A stretch of DNA of 64,000 bases from Enterobacter sp. ENT03 (lineage in GTDB: Bacteria; Pseudomonadota; Gammaproteobacteria; Enterobacterales; Enterobacteriaceae): contig NZ_JAHUXA010000001.1 in NCBI RefSeq assembly GCF_019218745.1, forward strand, positions 186,001 through 250,000, in the 5' to 3' direction. Below, piece by piece: positions 10,121 to 19,955 of this stretch (its first letter is position 1; each line of letters opens with the position of its first letter). Made by a program: the position numbers and the translations under genes. The notes under the pieces are model-generated. The model was not told where the DNA came from and searched no databases. It saw only the letters and a list, made by a program, of their open reading frames with translations.

Positions 10121-12130
10121 GTGCGGCTGCTCCAGGCGCTGCCGTGGTTTAAGGCCAGCCGTGGGCAGTGGCGCTACGCCCTGCGCAACGGGATTGCCAT
10201 GTGTCTGGCGCTGAGCGTCGCCTATACGCTTAATCTCGACGAGCCTTACTGGGCGATGACCTCGGCGGCGGTGGTCAGCTTCCCGACGGTGGGCGGGGTG
10301 ATCAGCAAAAGCCTTGGCCGCATTGCCGGGAGTCTGTTGGGCGCGGTGGCAGCATTGCTTATCGCCGGTCATACCCTAAACGATCCCTGGCTGTTTTTAT
10401 TCGCGATGGCCGGCTGGATTGGCTTTTGCACCTGGGCCTGCGCGCATTTCAGCAATAACGTGGCTTATGCTTTTCAGCTGGCGGGTTACACCGCGGCGAT
10501 CATCGCTTTCCCGGTGATCAACATCAGCGAAACCACAGAGCTGTGGGACATCGCCCAGTCGCGAGTATGCGAGGTGATTGTCGGTATTTTGTCCGGGGGC
10601 GTGATGATGATGATCCTGCCCAGTACGTCAGACGGCGCGGCGCTGCTCACTGCGCTGAAAAAAATGCATGCCCGGCTGCTGGAGCATGCCGGGTTACTCT
10701 GGCAAATGGACACCAGTGATGCCATTCGCACTGCCCATGAAAATGTCATCGGCCAGATCCTGACCATGAATTTGCTGCGCATCCAGGCGTTCTGGAGCCA
10801 CTACCGTTTTCGCCAGCAAAACTCCCTGCTCAACTATTTACTCCATCAGCAGTTGCGCATGACCAGCGTGATCTCAAGCCTGCGGCGTCTGCTGCTGAAC
10901 TGGCCCGATGCGCCGGCGATGACCCGTCCGCTGCTGGAACAACTCCTGGCAGTACTGGCGCGCCCGGATGCCGATTTTTATACCGTCGCGCGCATTATTG
11001 CCCCGCTCGCGCCAAAGCATGATACCGATTACCGTCATCGCGCCTTCTGGAACCGGCTGCGCTATTTTTGCCAGTTGCACCTCGCTGGCAGTCGCTGGAT
11101 CCAGCAGCTGGAAAACGCCAGACCCGTCAGCGCGCTCGCCGTGCCGCGCACCCCGGCGCTGGCCCGCCATACTGATAATCTGGAAGCGCTGTGGAGCGGA
11201 TTGCGCACTTTCGCGACCCTGGTAGCCATCGGCGCATGGACCATTGGCGCGCAATGGGAGTCCGGTGCATCGGCGCTAACGATGGCGGCAATCAGCTGCG
11301 TGCTCTATTCCGTCGTCGCCTCACCTTATAATTCGCTGACATTGCTGATGCGCACGCTGGTTTTGCTGTCGCTGTTCAGCTTCGCGGTAAAATTTGGCCT
11401 GATGGTGCAGATCACCGAGCTGTGGCAATTTTTACTGTTCCTGTTTCCGCTGCTGACCACAATGCAACTGCTGAAGCTGCAAATGGCGAAATATGCCGGG
11501 CTCTGGGGGCAGCTTATCGTTTTTATGGGATCGTTTATTTCAGTGACCAATCCGCCGGTTTATGACTTTGCGGATTTCCTGAACGACAATCTGGGTAAAT
11601 TACTCGGCGTGGGAATAGCCTGGCTGGCGTTTGCGGTGCTGCGTCCTGGTTCGGATGTGCGCAAGAGCCATCGGCATATTCGCGCCCTGCGCCTGCGCTT
11701 TATCGATCAGCTGAGCCGCCGACCGCAGTACCGCGAAAGTGAGTTTGAGTCGCTGGTGTATCATCACATCAGTCAGCTCAGTCAGAGTAAAGATGCCCAG
11801 TCCAGGCGCTGGCTGTTACGCTGGGGCGTTGTGTTGCTCAACTGTACGCATGTGGTGTGGCAGTTGCGGGAGTGGGAAACGCGATCCGACCCGCTGTCGC
11901 GGGTACGGGATCGCTGTCTGGCGCTGTTGCGTGGGGTGATGAGCGAAAATGGCGTCCGGCATGGCTTGCTGGGCGTGACGCTGGCGGAGTTACAGCATAT
12001 TTGCGATACCCTGGCACAGCATCATCAGCCTGCTGCGCGGGAGCTGTCGTCGATTGTCTGGCGGCTCTACTGTGCGCTTTTGCAGCTCGAACAGGCCCCG
12101 GCAGCAGGAACGGTTGCCGCGGTTACCTGA
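10121..12130 (+). CDS. ydhK: FUSC-family efflux pump subunit YdhK
   Basis: Inner-membrane protein of the aromatic acid exporter (AaeB/FUSC) family, 669 residues. It has two membrane halves (about 25-165 and 355-510), each with several helices, separated and followed by cytoplasmic helical regions. [13 protein letters not shown] and the repeat [20 protein letters not shown] are typical. The start is GTG two bases after the ydhJ stop. With YdhI and YdhJ it forms a tripartite-like exporter of unknown substrate. The 3' end overlaps the end of the convergent sodC by 8 bases. Confidence 0.93.
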   Translation: MRLLQALPWFKASRGQWRYALRNGIAMCLALSVAYTLNLDEPYWAMTSAAVVSFPTVGGVISKSLGRIAGSLLGAVAALLIAGHTLNDPWLFLFAMAGWIGFCTWACAHFSNNVAYAFQLAGYTAAIIAFPVINISETTELWDIAQSRVCEVIVGILSGGVMMMILPSTSDGAALLTALKKMHARLLEHAGLLWQMDTSDAIRTAHENVIGQILTMNLLRIQAFWSHYRFRQQNSLLNYLLHQQLRMTSVISSLRRLLLNWPDAPAMTRPLLEQLLAVLARPDADFYTVARIIAPLAPKHDTDYRHRAFWNRLRYFCQLHLAGSRWIQQLENARPVSALAVPRTPALARHTDNLEALWSGLRTFATLVAIGAWTIGAQWESGASALTMAAISCVLYSVVASPYNSLTLLMRTLVLLSLFSFAVKFGLMVQITELWQFLLFLFPLLTTMQLLKLQMAKYAGLWGQLIVFMGSFISVTNPPVYDFADFLNDNLGKLLGVGIAWLAFAVLRPGSDVRKSHRHIRALRLRFIDQLSRRPQYRESEFESLVYHHISQLSQSKDAQSRRWLLRWGVVLLNCTHVVWQLREWETRSDPLSRVRDRCLALLRGVMSENGVRHGLLGVTLAELQHICDTLAQHHQPAARELSSIVWRLYCALLQLEQAPAAGTVAAVT

Positions 12131-12644
12131 TCACACCACAGGCGTAACGCGCCCCGCCACCGCCCAGCGGTTTGGGATTGTCAGACATGTTATCGCCGCC
12201 AACATGGATCATCAGCGCTTTATCCTTCACTTCATCGAGTTTTTTCAGGCGCGGTGCAATCACAGCATCAGTGGCCTTGCCGTCATTGTTGACCACCAGC
12301 ACAGGCAGATCGCCGGTATGCCCTGCGCCTTCCGGGCCTTCATGTTTACCGGTATTGTGCGGGTCGAGGTGTCCGCCTGCGGCTTCCGCCGGCATCGCTT
12401 TACCGTCTTTTATGGCCGGTTCGCAGGAGCCTTTGGCATGCACATGGAATCCATGTTCACCGGGCGGCAGTGCTTTAAGATTGGGGGTAAATTCCAGCCC
12501 TTTGTCGGTTTCAGTAATGTTAACCGTACCAATAGACTGACCGATGCCCCCGGAGGTGACGAGGTTCATCTTAACTTCTTCGCTGGCAGCCTGCGCACCG
12601 GCGCAAACAGACAAAGCGAGCATCGCGAGACAAAAACGCTTCAT
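12123..12644 (-). CDS. sodC: Periplasmic Cu/Zn superoxide dismutase
   Basis: Dismutates superoxide in the periplasm. It is 173 residues: signal peptide 1-20 (cut after AQA), then the SodC beta-barrel with metal ligand histidines in [18 protein letters not shown] and MIHVGGDN, and the disulfide cysteines in GSCEP and YACGV. The protein runs close to E. coli SodC throughout. Because sodB is missing from its usual position nearby, SodC is the only superoxide dismutase in this window. Confidence 0.97.
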   Translation of the reverse strand: MKRFCLAMLALSVCAGAQAASEEVKMNLVTSGGIGQSIGTVNITETDKGLEFTPNLKALPPGEHGFHVHAKGSCEPAIKDGKAMPAEAAGGHLDPHNTGKHEGPEGAGHTGDLPVLVVNNDGKATDAVIAPRLKKLDEVKDKALMIHVGGDNMSDNPKPLGGGGARYACGVIR

Positions 12645-12724
12645 ATAACCTCCCGTAATTTTATTTGCCCCTGAAGTGTAAACCAGGGGCGAGGATCTTA
12701 CTGGAAAGTCAGGTTAATCCGTGA

Positions 12725-13621
12725 TCAGGGTACGTCGTAACCGAGTGCCGCTTTGCGAATACGGAACCACTGCTGGCGGCTGAGTTGAATATTCTCCGCT
12801 TCAATGGCTGCGCGCACGCGCTCAATTTTACCGGAGCCGATAATCGGCAGCGGTTGGGACGGCAGACGCAGGATCCACGCATACACCACCTGTTCGATGC
12901 TCCCGGCGTTAACTTCTTCGGCAATCTGCGCCAGTTCATCGCACAGCGGCTGGAAAGCGTCGTCGTTAAACAGGCGACCGCCGCCAAGGCAGGACCATGC
13001 CATCGGACGCACGCGCAGTTGCTGGAGCTGGTCGAGGGTGCCATCGAGGATCAGCGGTTGATGCACCGGGGAGATCTCCACCTGGTTGGTGACGAGGGTA
13101 AACGGCAGACGGGACTGCAACAGCGCGAACTGCGCCGGGGTGAAGTTCGACACGCCGAAATGGCGCACTTTGCCGCTCTGATGCAGATGCAGGAAGGCTT
13201 CTGCCACCTCATCGGCATCCATCAACGGATCCGGGCGGTGGATAAGCAGCAGGTCGAGATGGTCGATGGCCAGGTGGTGCAGCGACTGTTCGGCGCTGGC
13301 GATAATATGGCTTTTATCGGTGATGTAATGACCCAGCGCGTTTTCTGCACGGGCGGTGGTGGCGATGCCGCATTTAGTGACCACTTCCATGCGCGCACGC
13401 AGATGTGGGGCCAGCTTTAAAGCTTCGCCGAACGCCGCTTCACACTGATAGCCGCCATAAATGTCAGCATGATCAACCGTGGTGACACCCAGATCCAGGT
13501 GCTCCTCAATAAAACTGACCAGCTGGCGCGGGGACATATTCCAGTCCATTAAACGCCAGTAGCCCATCACAAAACGCGAAAATTCCGGGCCTTGCGGCGC
13601 AAGGGTAATACGCTGAACCAT
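12725..13621 (-). CDS. ydhF: Aldo/keto reductase YdhF
   Basis: NADPH-dependent oxidoreductase of the AKR family with unknown physiological substrate. It is 298 residues from MVQRITLAPQGPEFS. A TIM-barrel fold is expected. Seen are the catalytic Asp/Tyr region DHADIYGGYQCE, the lysine in VVTKCGI, HRPDPL, and the C-terminal cofactor segment PIIGSGKIERV. The start at 13621 is chosen over an upstream in-frame ATG at 13708 because GAGGAAG lies just upstream and the extension would overlap ydhL. Confidence 0.93.
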   Translation of the reverse strand: MVQRITLAPQGPEFSRFVMGYWRLMDWNMSPRQLVSFIEEHLDLGVTTVDHADIYGGYQCEAAFGEALKLAPHLRARMEVVTKCGIATTARAENALGHYITDKSHIIASAEQSLHHLAIDHLDLLLIHRPDPLMDADEVAEAFLHLHQSGKVRHFGVSNFTPAQFALLQSRLPFTLVTNQVEISPVHQPLILDGTLDQLQQLRVRPMAWSCLGGGRLFNDDAFQPLCDELAQIAEEVNAGSIEQVVYAWILRLPSQPLPIIGSGKIERVRAAIEAENIQLSRQQWFRIRKAALGYDVP

Positions 13622-13670
13622 AACCGCTTCCTCTTTAATTAATCTGCACTGAGTATACGCATTTGCAGGA

Positions 13671-13910
13671 TTAAAAAAGTGAAGGTTGTTGCGGTTCCTC
13701 CGGCGCATCCGGTTTGTTTGCGCGTAATTTACGCAACAGGCGTTGACGGCACAGACGCAACACCGTCTGTTTTTGCGTATCGCTCATGCTTTGCCAGTTA
13801 AAACGCTCGTCTCGTGTACGCATACATCCCCGGCAAAATCCGCGCTCGTCCGACTGACAAATGCCCCGACACGGACTCTGGATCGGGAAAAACTCTAATT
13901 GCTCTGCCAC
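13671..13910 (-). CDS. ydhL: DUF1289 family protein YdhL
   Basis: 79-residue small protein with four cysteines in SPCRGICQSDERGFCRGCMR (about residues 13-33), the hallmark of DUF1289; it probably binds a metal or iron-sulfur centre, but no function is established. It lies 49 bases upstream of ydhF on the same strand and diverges from nemR, the E. coli arrangement. Confidence 0.9.
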   Translation of the reverse strand: MAEQLEFFPIQSPCRGICQSDERGFCRGCMRTRDERFNWQSMSDTQKQTVLRLCRQRLLRKLRANKPDAPEEPQQPSLF

Positions 13911-13979
13911 GCTCCGTCTCCGGTTAAGGGTTTATTACATTGAAGACGTCAGCGGGTCATTTCGCAAATCGACTTGCAT

Positions 13980-13995
13980 TAGACCGAACGGTCTA
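13980..13995. promoter_or_regulatory. NemR operator upstream of nemR
   Basis: TAGACCGAACGGTCTA is a near-perfect palindrome 13 bases before the nemR start, matching the known NemR box. A second, weaker copy (TAGTCGACCGGTCTA, 14634-14648) lies just upstream of nemA. Confidence 0.85.
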
Positions 13996-14008
13996 TTACA
14001 GTGTTTCC

Positions 14009-14608
14009 ATGAACAGACACTGCGAACATGATACCCGCGAACATCTGCTGGCCACCGGCGAGCAGTTATGTATGCACCGTGGCTTCACCGGCATGGGGTT
14101 AAGCGAACTGCTGAAAACGGCAGAGGTGCCCAAGGGATCGTTTTATCACTATTTCCGCTCGAAAGAAGCTTTTGGCGTCGCGCTGCTTGAACGGCATTAT
14201 GCCAATTACCATGCCCGTCTGGCGCAGCACTTTGCCAGCGCGGAAGGTAATTATCGCGATCGTGTGCTGGCGTATTATGAATATACCCTGGAGCAGTTTC
14301 GCCAGCAGGGCATTATCAGCGGGTGCCTGACGGTGAAGCTGTCAGCGGAAGTGTGCGATCTGTCTGAAGATATGCGTACCGCCATGAATCGCGGTGCCGG
14401 CCAGGTGATTGCCCTGCTCGCTGACGCGCTGGAAAAAGGCCGCGAAGAGCGCAGTCTTGAATTTCCCGGCGATGCGCTGACGCAGGCTCAGGTGCTCTAT
14501 TCCCTGTGGCTGGGCGCCAATTTGCAGGCCAAGATGTCCCGCAGCGCCGTGCCGCTGGAAAGCGCACTGGCCCATGCCCGTTTTGTTATCGCAACGCCTG
14601 CTCTATAA
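14009..14608 (+). CDS. nemR: TetR-family electrophile sensor NemR
   Basis: Repressor of nemA and gloA that is released by electrophiles and reactive chlorine. It is 199 residues, as in E. coli, starting MNRHCEHDTREHLLATG. The N-terminal TetR helix-turn-helix ends in PKGSFYHYFRSKEA. The redox-sensing pair Cys106 (ISGCLTVK) and Lys175 (NLQAKMSRS) is conserved, so sensing should work as in E. coli. An in-frame ATG-like extension to 13940 runs through the operator and is rejected. Confidence 0.97.
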   Translation: MNRHCEHDTREHLLATGEQLCMHRGFTGMGLSELLKTAEVPKGSFYHYFRSKEAFGVALLERHYANYHARLAQHFASAEGNYRDRVLAYYEYTLEQFRQQGIISGCLTVKLSAEVCDLSEDMRTAMNRGAGQVIALLADALEKGREERSLEFPGDALTQAQVLYSLWLGANLQAKMSRSAVPLESALAHARFVIATPAL

Positions 14609-14661
14609 CAGGCGTTTTTATTTAAACTTTTACTAGTCGACCGGTCTATTCAGGAGCAGTT

Positions 14662-15756
14662 ATGTCTAAGACGTTATTTACCCCGTTGAAAGTGGGTGCC
14701 ATTACCGTACCGAACCGCGTATTCATGGCTCCGTTGACGCGCCTGCGCAGCATTGAGCCGGGTGATATTCCGACCCCGCTGATGGGCGAGTACTACCGCC
14801 AGCGCGCCAGCGCCGGTCTTATCATCAGCGAAGCAACGCAGATTTCCGCACAGGCGAAAGGTTATGCAGGCGCACCAGGGCTGCACAGCCCGGAGCAGAT
14901 CGCCGCTTGGAAAAAAATCACCGATGGCGTGCATGCGGAAAATGGCCGTATGGCCGTACAGCTGTGGCACACCGGTCGTATCTCCCATACCTCGCTGCAA
15001 CCGGGCGGTCAGGCACCGGTCGCGCCGTCTGCTCTCGCTGCTGGCACCCGCACGTCCCTGCGTGACGCCGAGGGTAACGCCATCCGCGAAGAAACCTCCG
15101 TGCCACGCGCGCTGGAAACCAGCGAAATCCCGGGAATCGTTGACGATTTCCGTCAGGCCGTAGCCAATGCCCGCGAAGCCGGTTTCGACCTGGTCGAACT
15201 GCACGCGGCTCACGGCTACCTGCTGCACCAGTTCCTGTCCCCTTCCGCTAACCAGCGCACCGACCAGTATGGCGGCAGCGTGGAAAACCGCGCCCGTCTG
15301 GTGCTGGAGGTCGTGGATGCGGTCTGTAACGAATGGGGCGCGGACCGCATTGGTATTCGCGTCTCGCCAATCGGTACCTTCCAGAACACCGATAACGGCC
15401 CGAACGAAGAAGCCGATGCGCTGTATCTGATCGAAGAGCTGGCCCGTCGCGGCATCGCCTATCTGCATATGTCTGAGCCAGACTGGGCGGGTGGCGCACC
15501 GTACACTGACGCGTTCCGCGAAAAAGTGCGCGCACGTTTCCATGGCCCGATTGTTGGTGCCGGGGCGTACACGCCAGAGAAAGCAGAAGATCTGCTGAGC
15601 AAAGGGCTGATCGATGCCGTGGCCTTTGGTCGTGACTACATCGCCAACCCGGATCTGGTTGAGCGCCTGGAGCGCAAAGCCGAACTGAACCCGCAGCGTC
15701 CGGAAAGCTTCTACGGCGGCGGCGCAGAAGGTTACACCGATTACCCAACGCTTTGA
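14662..15756 (+). CDS. nemA: N-ethylmaleimide reductase (old yellow enzyme)
   Basis: FMN flavoprotein that reduces maleimides, nitro compounds and other electrophilic alkenes. It is 364 residues, with an OYE barrel: [14 protein letters not shown], the ISEATQIS strand, LWHTGRISH, the [14 protein letters not shown] segment with the flavin-site histidines, and [14 protein letters not shown]-type ribosome site about 8 bases upstream. It is in an operon with nemR (53 bases upstream) and probably gloA. Confidence 0.97.
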   Translation: MSKTLFTPLKVGAITVPNRVFMAPLTRLRSIEPGDIPTPLMGEYYRQRASAGLIISEATQISAQAKGYAGAPGLHSPEQIAAWKKITDGVHAENGRMAVQLWHTGRISHTSLQPGGQAPVAPSALAAGTRTSLRDAEGNAIREETSVPRALETSEIPGIVDDFRQAVANAREAGFDLVELHAAHGYLLHQFLSPSANQRTDQYGGSVENRARLVLEVVDAVCNEWGADRIGIRVSPIGTFQNTDNGPNEEADALYLIEELARRGIAYLHMSEPDWAGGAPYTDAFREKVRARFHGPIVGAGAYTPEKAEDLLSKGLIDAVAFGRDYIANPDLVERLERKAELNPQRPESFYGGGAEGYTDYPTL

Positions 15757-15843
15757 TCCGTTGATTGATAGCGGCGGCAATCCGCCGCTATACTGAGTTA
15801 AGGTTTATGACCGGAACGCAAAACAACTGATTAAGAGGATAAT

Positions 15844-16251
15844 ATGCGCTTACTTCACACCATGCTGCGTGTTGGCGATCTGCAACGCTCCATCGATTTT
15901 TACACCAACGTGCTGGGCATGACGCTGCTGCGCACCAGTGAAAACACCGAATACAAATACTCTCTGGCTTTCGTGGGCTACGGTCCGGAAAGCGAAGAAG
16001 CGGTTATTGAGCTGACTTACAACTGGGGCGTCGACAGCTATGAGCTGGGCACCGCCTACGGTCATATCGCGCTGGAAGTGGATAATGCGGCTGAAGCCTG
16101 CGAACGTATCCGTCAGAACGGCGGCAATGTCACCCGTGAAGCGGGCCCGGTAAAAGGCGGCACTACTGTTATCGCCTTCGTTGAAGATCCGGACGGTTAT
16201 AAAATCGAACTGATCGAAGCCAAAGATGCCGGTCGCGGTCTGGGCAACTGA
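15844..16251 (+). CDS. gloA: Glyoxalase I (lactoylglutathione lyase)
   Basis: Converts the methylglyoxal-glutathione hemithioacetal to S-lactoylglutathione. It is 135 residues, a VOC fold with the complete metal ligand set His5, Glu56, His74 and Glu122, and lacks the extra loops of zinc-type enzymes, so it is expected to be the Ni/Co-type of E. coli. The ribosome site AAGAGGATA precedes the ATG. It sits 87 bases after nemA and is a member of the NemR regulon in E. coli. Confidence 0.98.
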   Translation: MRLLHTMLRVGDLQRSIDFYTNVLGMTLLRTSENTEYKYSLAFVGYGPESEEAVIELTYNWGVDSYELGTAYGHIALEVDNAAEACERIRQNGGNVTREAGPVKGGTTVIAFVEDPDGYKIELIEAKDAGRGLGN

Positions 16252-16258
16252 TCTCCCC

Positions 16259-16285
16259 ACGGGCGCGCTGCGCCCGTTCTTTTTA
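16259..16285 (+). terminator. Terminator after gloA
   Basis: Hairpin CGGGCGC/GCGCCCG followed by TTCTTTTT, directly after the gloA stop. Confidence 0.85.
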
Positions 16286-16352
16286 CGCGGTATAATCCTT
16301 TCGTAAAATTTGCCATAATGCGCGCTGCATTTTTCCGTCTTAAGAGATCCTG

Positions 16353-17009
16353 ATGTCCGATAACGCTCAACTCACCGGTCTGTGCGGCCGTTTTCGTGGT
16401 TTTTATCCTGTTGTAATCGATGTAGAAACTGCCGGGTTTAACGCTAAAACCGATGCGCTGCTAGAAGTTGCCGCCATTACGTTAAAAATGGACGACCAGG
16501 GCTGGCTGATGCCGGACAGCACACTGCATTTCCACGTTGAGCCGTTCGAAGGGGCAAATCTGCAACCTGAAGCGCTGGCGTTTAACGGTATCGACCCCAA
16601 CAACCCGCTGCGCGGGGCGATCAGTGAGCACGATGCGCTGCATGCGATTTTTAAAATGGTGCGCAAAGGCATCAAAGACAGCGGCTGTAGCCGGGCGATC
16701 ATGGTGGCCCATAATGCGACCTTCGATCACAGCTTTATGATGGCCGCCGCGGCGCGCGCCTCACTCAAACGCAACCCTTTCCATCCGTTTGTGACCTTTG
16801 ATACCGCGTCGTTGAGCGGTCTGGCGCTGGGACAGACGGTGTTATCCAAAGCCTGTGCCGCGGCCGGTCTGGATTTCGACAGTACCCAGGCCCACTCTGC
16901 CCTCTACGACACCGAGCAAACCGCCCTGCTGTTCTGTGAGATCGTTAACCGCTGGAAACGACTGGGCGGCTGGCCGATGGCACTGCCTGCCGACGATAAT
17001 CAGGCATAA
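16353..17009 (+). CDS. rnt: Ribonuclease T
   Basis: DEDD-family 3'-5' exoribonuclease that trims tRNA CCA ends, 5S and 23S rRNA. It is 218 residues. ExoI motif [12 protein letters not shown] carries the first Asp/Glu pair, ExoII is [13 protein letters not shown], and ExoIII is the [11 protein letters not shown] segment. E. coli has the large helicase gene lhr next; here rnt is followed at once by a terminator and convergent grxD. Confidence 0.97.
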   Translation: MSDNAQLTGLCGRFRGFYPVVIDVETAGFNAKTDALLEVAAITLKMDDQGWLMPDSTLHFHVEPFEGANLQPEALAFNGIDPNNPLRGAISEHDALHAIFKMVRKGIKDSGCSRAIMVAHNATFDHSFMMAAAARASLKRNPFHPFVTFDTASLSGLALGQTVLSKACAAAGLDFDSTQAHSALYDTEQTALLFCEIVNRWKRLGGWPMALPADDNQA

Positions 17010-17037
17010 AAAAAAGCACCCGAGGGTGCTTTTCTAT
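17006..17037. terminator. Bidirectional terminator between rnt and grxD
   Basis: Hairpin AGCACCC/GGGTGCT with a run of A on the left and TTTTCTATT on the right, shared by convergent rnt and grxD. Confidence 0.88.
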
Positions 17038-17046
17038 TGCCTGCGC

Positions 17047-17394
17047 TTATTCAGCGTCCGGCTCTTCGGTTTTGTACTTCGCCGCGGTTTCTTTGATCAG
17101 CGGCTGAAGTTCACCGCGCTGATACATCTCAATGATGATGTCGCAGCCGCCTACCAGCTCGCCATCCACCCACAGTTGCGGGAAGGTCGGCCAGTTAGCG
17201 TATTTCGGCAGCTCGGCACGGATGTCCGGGTTCTGCAGAATATCAACATAGGCAAAGCGTTCGCCACAGGCGGAAAGCGCCTGGACGGCCTGGGCAGAGA
17301 AGCCACAGCTAGGCAGCTTAGGGGAACCTTTCATGTACAGCAGGATCGGGTTTTCAGCGATTTGACGCTGGATTTTTTCGATGGTTTCGCTCAT
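17047..17394 (-). CDS. grxD: Monothiol glutaredoxin 4
   Basis: CGFS-type glutaredoxin that binds [2Fe-2S] clusters with glutathione and works with BolA-type partners and in iron-sulfur transfer. It is 115 residues. The active-site motif CGFS is at 30-33, followed by the WPTFPQLWVDGELVGGCDI segment with the cis-Pro and glutathione-binding residues. Start ATG with AGGAAG upstream. Confidence 0.98.
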   Translation of the reverse strand: MSETIEKIQRQIAENPILLYMKGSPKLPSCGFSAQAVQALSACGERFAYVDILQNPDIRAELPKYANWPTFPQLWVDGELVGGCDIIIEMYQRGELQPLIKETAAKYKTEEPDAE

Positions 17395-17723
17395 TGTCTT
17401 GCTTCCTTAACTTCTTCTTACGACAGTCGTCTCATTGTAGCGGTTCAGACAACCCACGGAAAATAACATTTTGTTCACCACGCACTATATTATCGTCTGC
17501 CGCGCAAAGATGCCTTAAGAATATCTGTTTAAGCGAAACGATTCGCTCATCCCGTAACCATTAATTGGCCTGTATTGCTGCTTTTTTTTGCGCTCGTTAA
17601 CGAATTCGCGTCAGGATGCAAAAAGCCTATTAACTTTTTTGCTTTTTATGCTTTAGAATCGACGAGTTTTGAAAATCACCCGCAAGCATGATTTCATGCC
17701 TGCCCGAATCAGGGGAATGCTCA
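17395..17723. other. grxD-mepH intergenic region (329 bp)
   Basis: Contains the divergent promoters of grxD and mepH and is AT-rich between 17570 and 17690. An in-frame ATG at 17688 precedes the chosen mepH start but has no ribosome site. No RNA gene or further ORF is convincing. Confidence 0.5.
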
Positions 17724-18566
17724 GTGGCGCGGATAAATAAAATCTCGATCACGCTCTGTGCTTTAGTTTTTGCCTCGCTGACGTTTACGCCATTAAGTCA
17801 GGCGTCCGAACAGGCGCGGCCCTCTGCCGTGCAAAAAACGCATCTGGCAAAAACCACCGACCGTAAAAAACAAAGCACGACCCAAAAGACAACAAAGAAA
17901 AGCAGTGGCACCAGTAAAAAAATAGCGAAACAAGCAACCAGTAAAACTCCCCGTCAAAAAACGTCTGCTAAAACAAAACGCCTGTCAACCAGTACAAAAA
18001 TCAGCAGCGTCGCTTCACGCAAAACTAAATCCAGCGCAGGAAAAATCGCCGCCGTTACCGTTACGGAAAAGTGCACTACCCGTAAAGGTCGTAAGCCGCA
18101 TTGTGTGAAAGTGAAAAACAGCAAGCCGGTGACGCTGGCAGAGGCGCATAAAGTGCGTATCAAAAAAGCGCAGACGACTGCGTTATCGACATTAATGAAC
18201 CAGATCGGCAAACCCTATCACTGGGGCGGCACCTCACCCCGTACTGGTTTTGATTGCAGCGGACTGGTCTACTACGCTTACAAAGATCTGGTGAAATTCC
18301 GTATTCCACGCACCGCGAACGAAATGTATCACCTGCGTGATGCGTCGCCGGTGAACGTGGCGGAACTGGAGCGCGGCGATCTGGTGTTCTTCCGTACCCA
18401 GGGTCGCGGTACCGCCGATCACGTGGGCGTCTATGTTGGCAATGGCAAATTTATCCAGTCTCCGCGCAGCGGCCAGGATATTCAGATCACGTCCCTCAGC
18501 GAAGATTACTGGCAGCGTCACTATGTTGGCGCACGTCGGGTTATGACGCCGAAAAACGTCCGCTAA
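17724..18566 (+). CDS. mepH: Murein DD-endopeptidase MepH (NlpC/P60)
   Basis: Periplasmic hydrolase that cleaves D-Ala-mDAP crosslinks during cell-wall growth. It is 280 residues with a GTG start and AGGGGA 7 bases upstream; MARINKISITLCALVF matches E. coli. Signal peptide 1-28, then a low-complexity Lys/Thr/Ser-rich linker (about 40-150), then the NlpC/P60 domain with catalytic Cys178 (FDCSGL) and His233 (ADHVGVYVG). The linker is somewhat longer than in E. coli (271 residues in total). Confidence 0.95.
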   Translation: MARINKISITLCALVFASLTFTPLSQASEQARPSAVQKTHLAKTTDRKKQSTTQKTTKKSSGTSKKIAKQATSKTPRQKTSAKTKRLSTSTKISSVASRKTKSSAGKIAAVTVTEKCTTRKGRKPHCVKVKNSKPVTLAEAHKVRIKKAQTTALSTLMNQIGKPYHWGGTSPRTGFDCSGLVYYAYKDLVKFRIPRTANEMYHLRDASPVNVAELERGDLVFFRTQGRGTADHVGVYVGNGKFIQSPRSGQDIQITSLSEDYWQRHYVGARRVMTPKNVR

Positions 18567-18568
18567 AA

Positions 18569-18608
18569 AAAATCACCCTGCCAGACTGCGCAGGGTGATC
18601 TTCTTTTA
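18569..18608. terminator. Terminator between mepH and ydhP
   Basis: Hairpin TCACCCTG/CAGGGTGA with A8 on the left and TCTTCTTTT on the right. It fills the whole gap between the convergent mepH and ydhP genes, where E. coli carries sodB. Confidence 0.85.
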
Positions 18609-18622
18609 TTACTCAGTAAGGG

Positions 18623-19786
18623 TCAGTTTGCCAGGCATTCCCGGCGGGCATCAGCACGGGAAAACAGCACCAGCAGCAGCGCCAGCGCCGCAATGATCGC
18701 GCCCATCACCGGTACGAACGCATAACCCAGACCAGCGGAAATCACCGCCCCACCCGCTGCCGCGCCCAGTGCGTTGCCGAGGTTAAAGGCACCGATATTC
18801 ACGGAAGAAGACAGTCCCGGCGCTTCGTGGGCGACACGCATGACGCGCATCTGCAACGGCGGCACGACGGCGAAGGTTGCAGCGCCCCACACCACCATCG
18901 CCATTGCCGCGCCGACATCGCTTTTTACCAACAGCGGGATCGCCAGCATGATCACCATCAGCAGCAGCAAAAAGCCTTTCAGCGTACCGCTGACCGAACG
19001 GTCCGCAAACTTCCCGCCGAGATAATTGCCCAGCGAGAAGCCCACGCCAATCAGCACCAGCATCGCCGTGACAAAGAACGGCGTGGCGTGATTCAGATCC
19101 TGCAACACCGGAGAGATATAGGTATAAAGCGTGAACATCGCCCCGGCCCCCAGCACGGTGGTCAGCAGCGCCGACAGCACCTGCGGACGCATCAGCACCG
19201 ACAGCTCCTTGCGCACATCAGGACGCACCCCCGCACTCCCCTTCGGCAGGGAGAAGAACAGGCTGATCATCGACACGACGCCCAGACCGGCGGTGGCGAG
19301 GAAAGACATCCGCCAGCCGATAGTTTCGCCAAGCCAGGTCGCCGCGGGTACGCCGCCGATATTGGCAATGGTCAGCCCCATAAACATGGTCGCCACCGCA
19401 CTCGCCTGCTTGTGCTTCGGCACCACGCTCGCCGCCACTACCGAGCCAAGCCCGAAAAATGCCCCATGGTTGAGGCTGGTGATAATGCGCGACAGCAGCA
19501 GCGTGGTGTAATCCGGCGCAATGGCCGACAGCACGTTGCCGAGGGTAAAAATCGCCATCAGGAAAATCAGCGCATTACGACGGGCGCGATGTGACAGCAG
19601 CAGCGTCATCAGCGGTGCGCCCACCATTACGCCAATCGCATAGGCGCTAATCAACATGCCAGCGGCAGGAATGGAGACATCGATGCCGCGGGCGATAACC
19701 GGCAGCAATCCCATCGGTGAAAATTCAGTCGTACCTATCCCAAAAGCCCCAATCGCCAGTGACAGCAGGGGAAAATTCATCTTCAT
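18623..19786 (-). CDS. ydhP: MFS transporter YdhP (DHA1 family)
   Basis: Inner-membrane major facilitator protein of the sugar-efflux/arabinose-efflux-like group, 387 residues (E. coli 389), 12 predicted helices. Seen are the GTTEFSPMGLLPVIA region in helix 1 and the loop SHRARRNALIF after helix 2. The substrate is unknown. An ATG with GGAGTTAAACA upstream marks the start. Confidence 0.92.
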   Translation of the reverse strand: MKMNFPLLSLAIGAFGIGTTEFSPMGLLPVIARGIDVSIPAAGMLISAYAIGVMVGAPLMTLLLSHRARRNALIFLMAIFTLGNVLSAIAPDYTTLLLSRIITSLNHGAFFGLGSVVAASVVPKHKQASAVATMFMGLTIANIGGVPAATWLGETIGWRMSFLATAGLGVVSMISLFFSLPKGSAGVRPDVRKELSVLMRPQVLSALLTTVLGAGAMFTLYTYISPVLQDLNHATPFFVTAMLVLIGVGFSLGNYLGGKFADRSVSGTLKGFLLLLMVIMLAIPLLVKSDVGAAMAMVVWGAATFAVVPPLQMRVMRVAHEAPGLSSSVNIGAFNLGNALGAAAGGAVISAGLGYAFVPVMGAIIAALALLLVLFSRADARRECLAN

Positions 19787-19955
19787 TGTTTAACTCCAGT
19801 AATGCGAAAGCGCGCAGGCCGCCTCGCGGTGAAGTCAAAAGCATGACATCAATCACAAAAAAACAGAAGTTAATGAAGTGACAAAAGAGTATTGCGAATT
19901 TGATAATAATCGGCGGGAATGAAAAAGAGCGGGAGAGAGTTCTCCCTGCTCTGGA

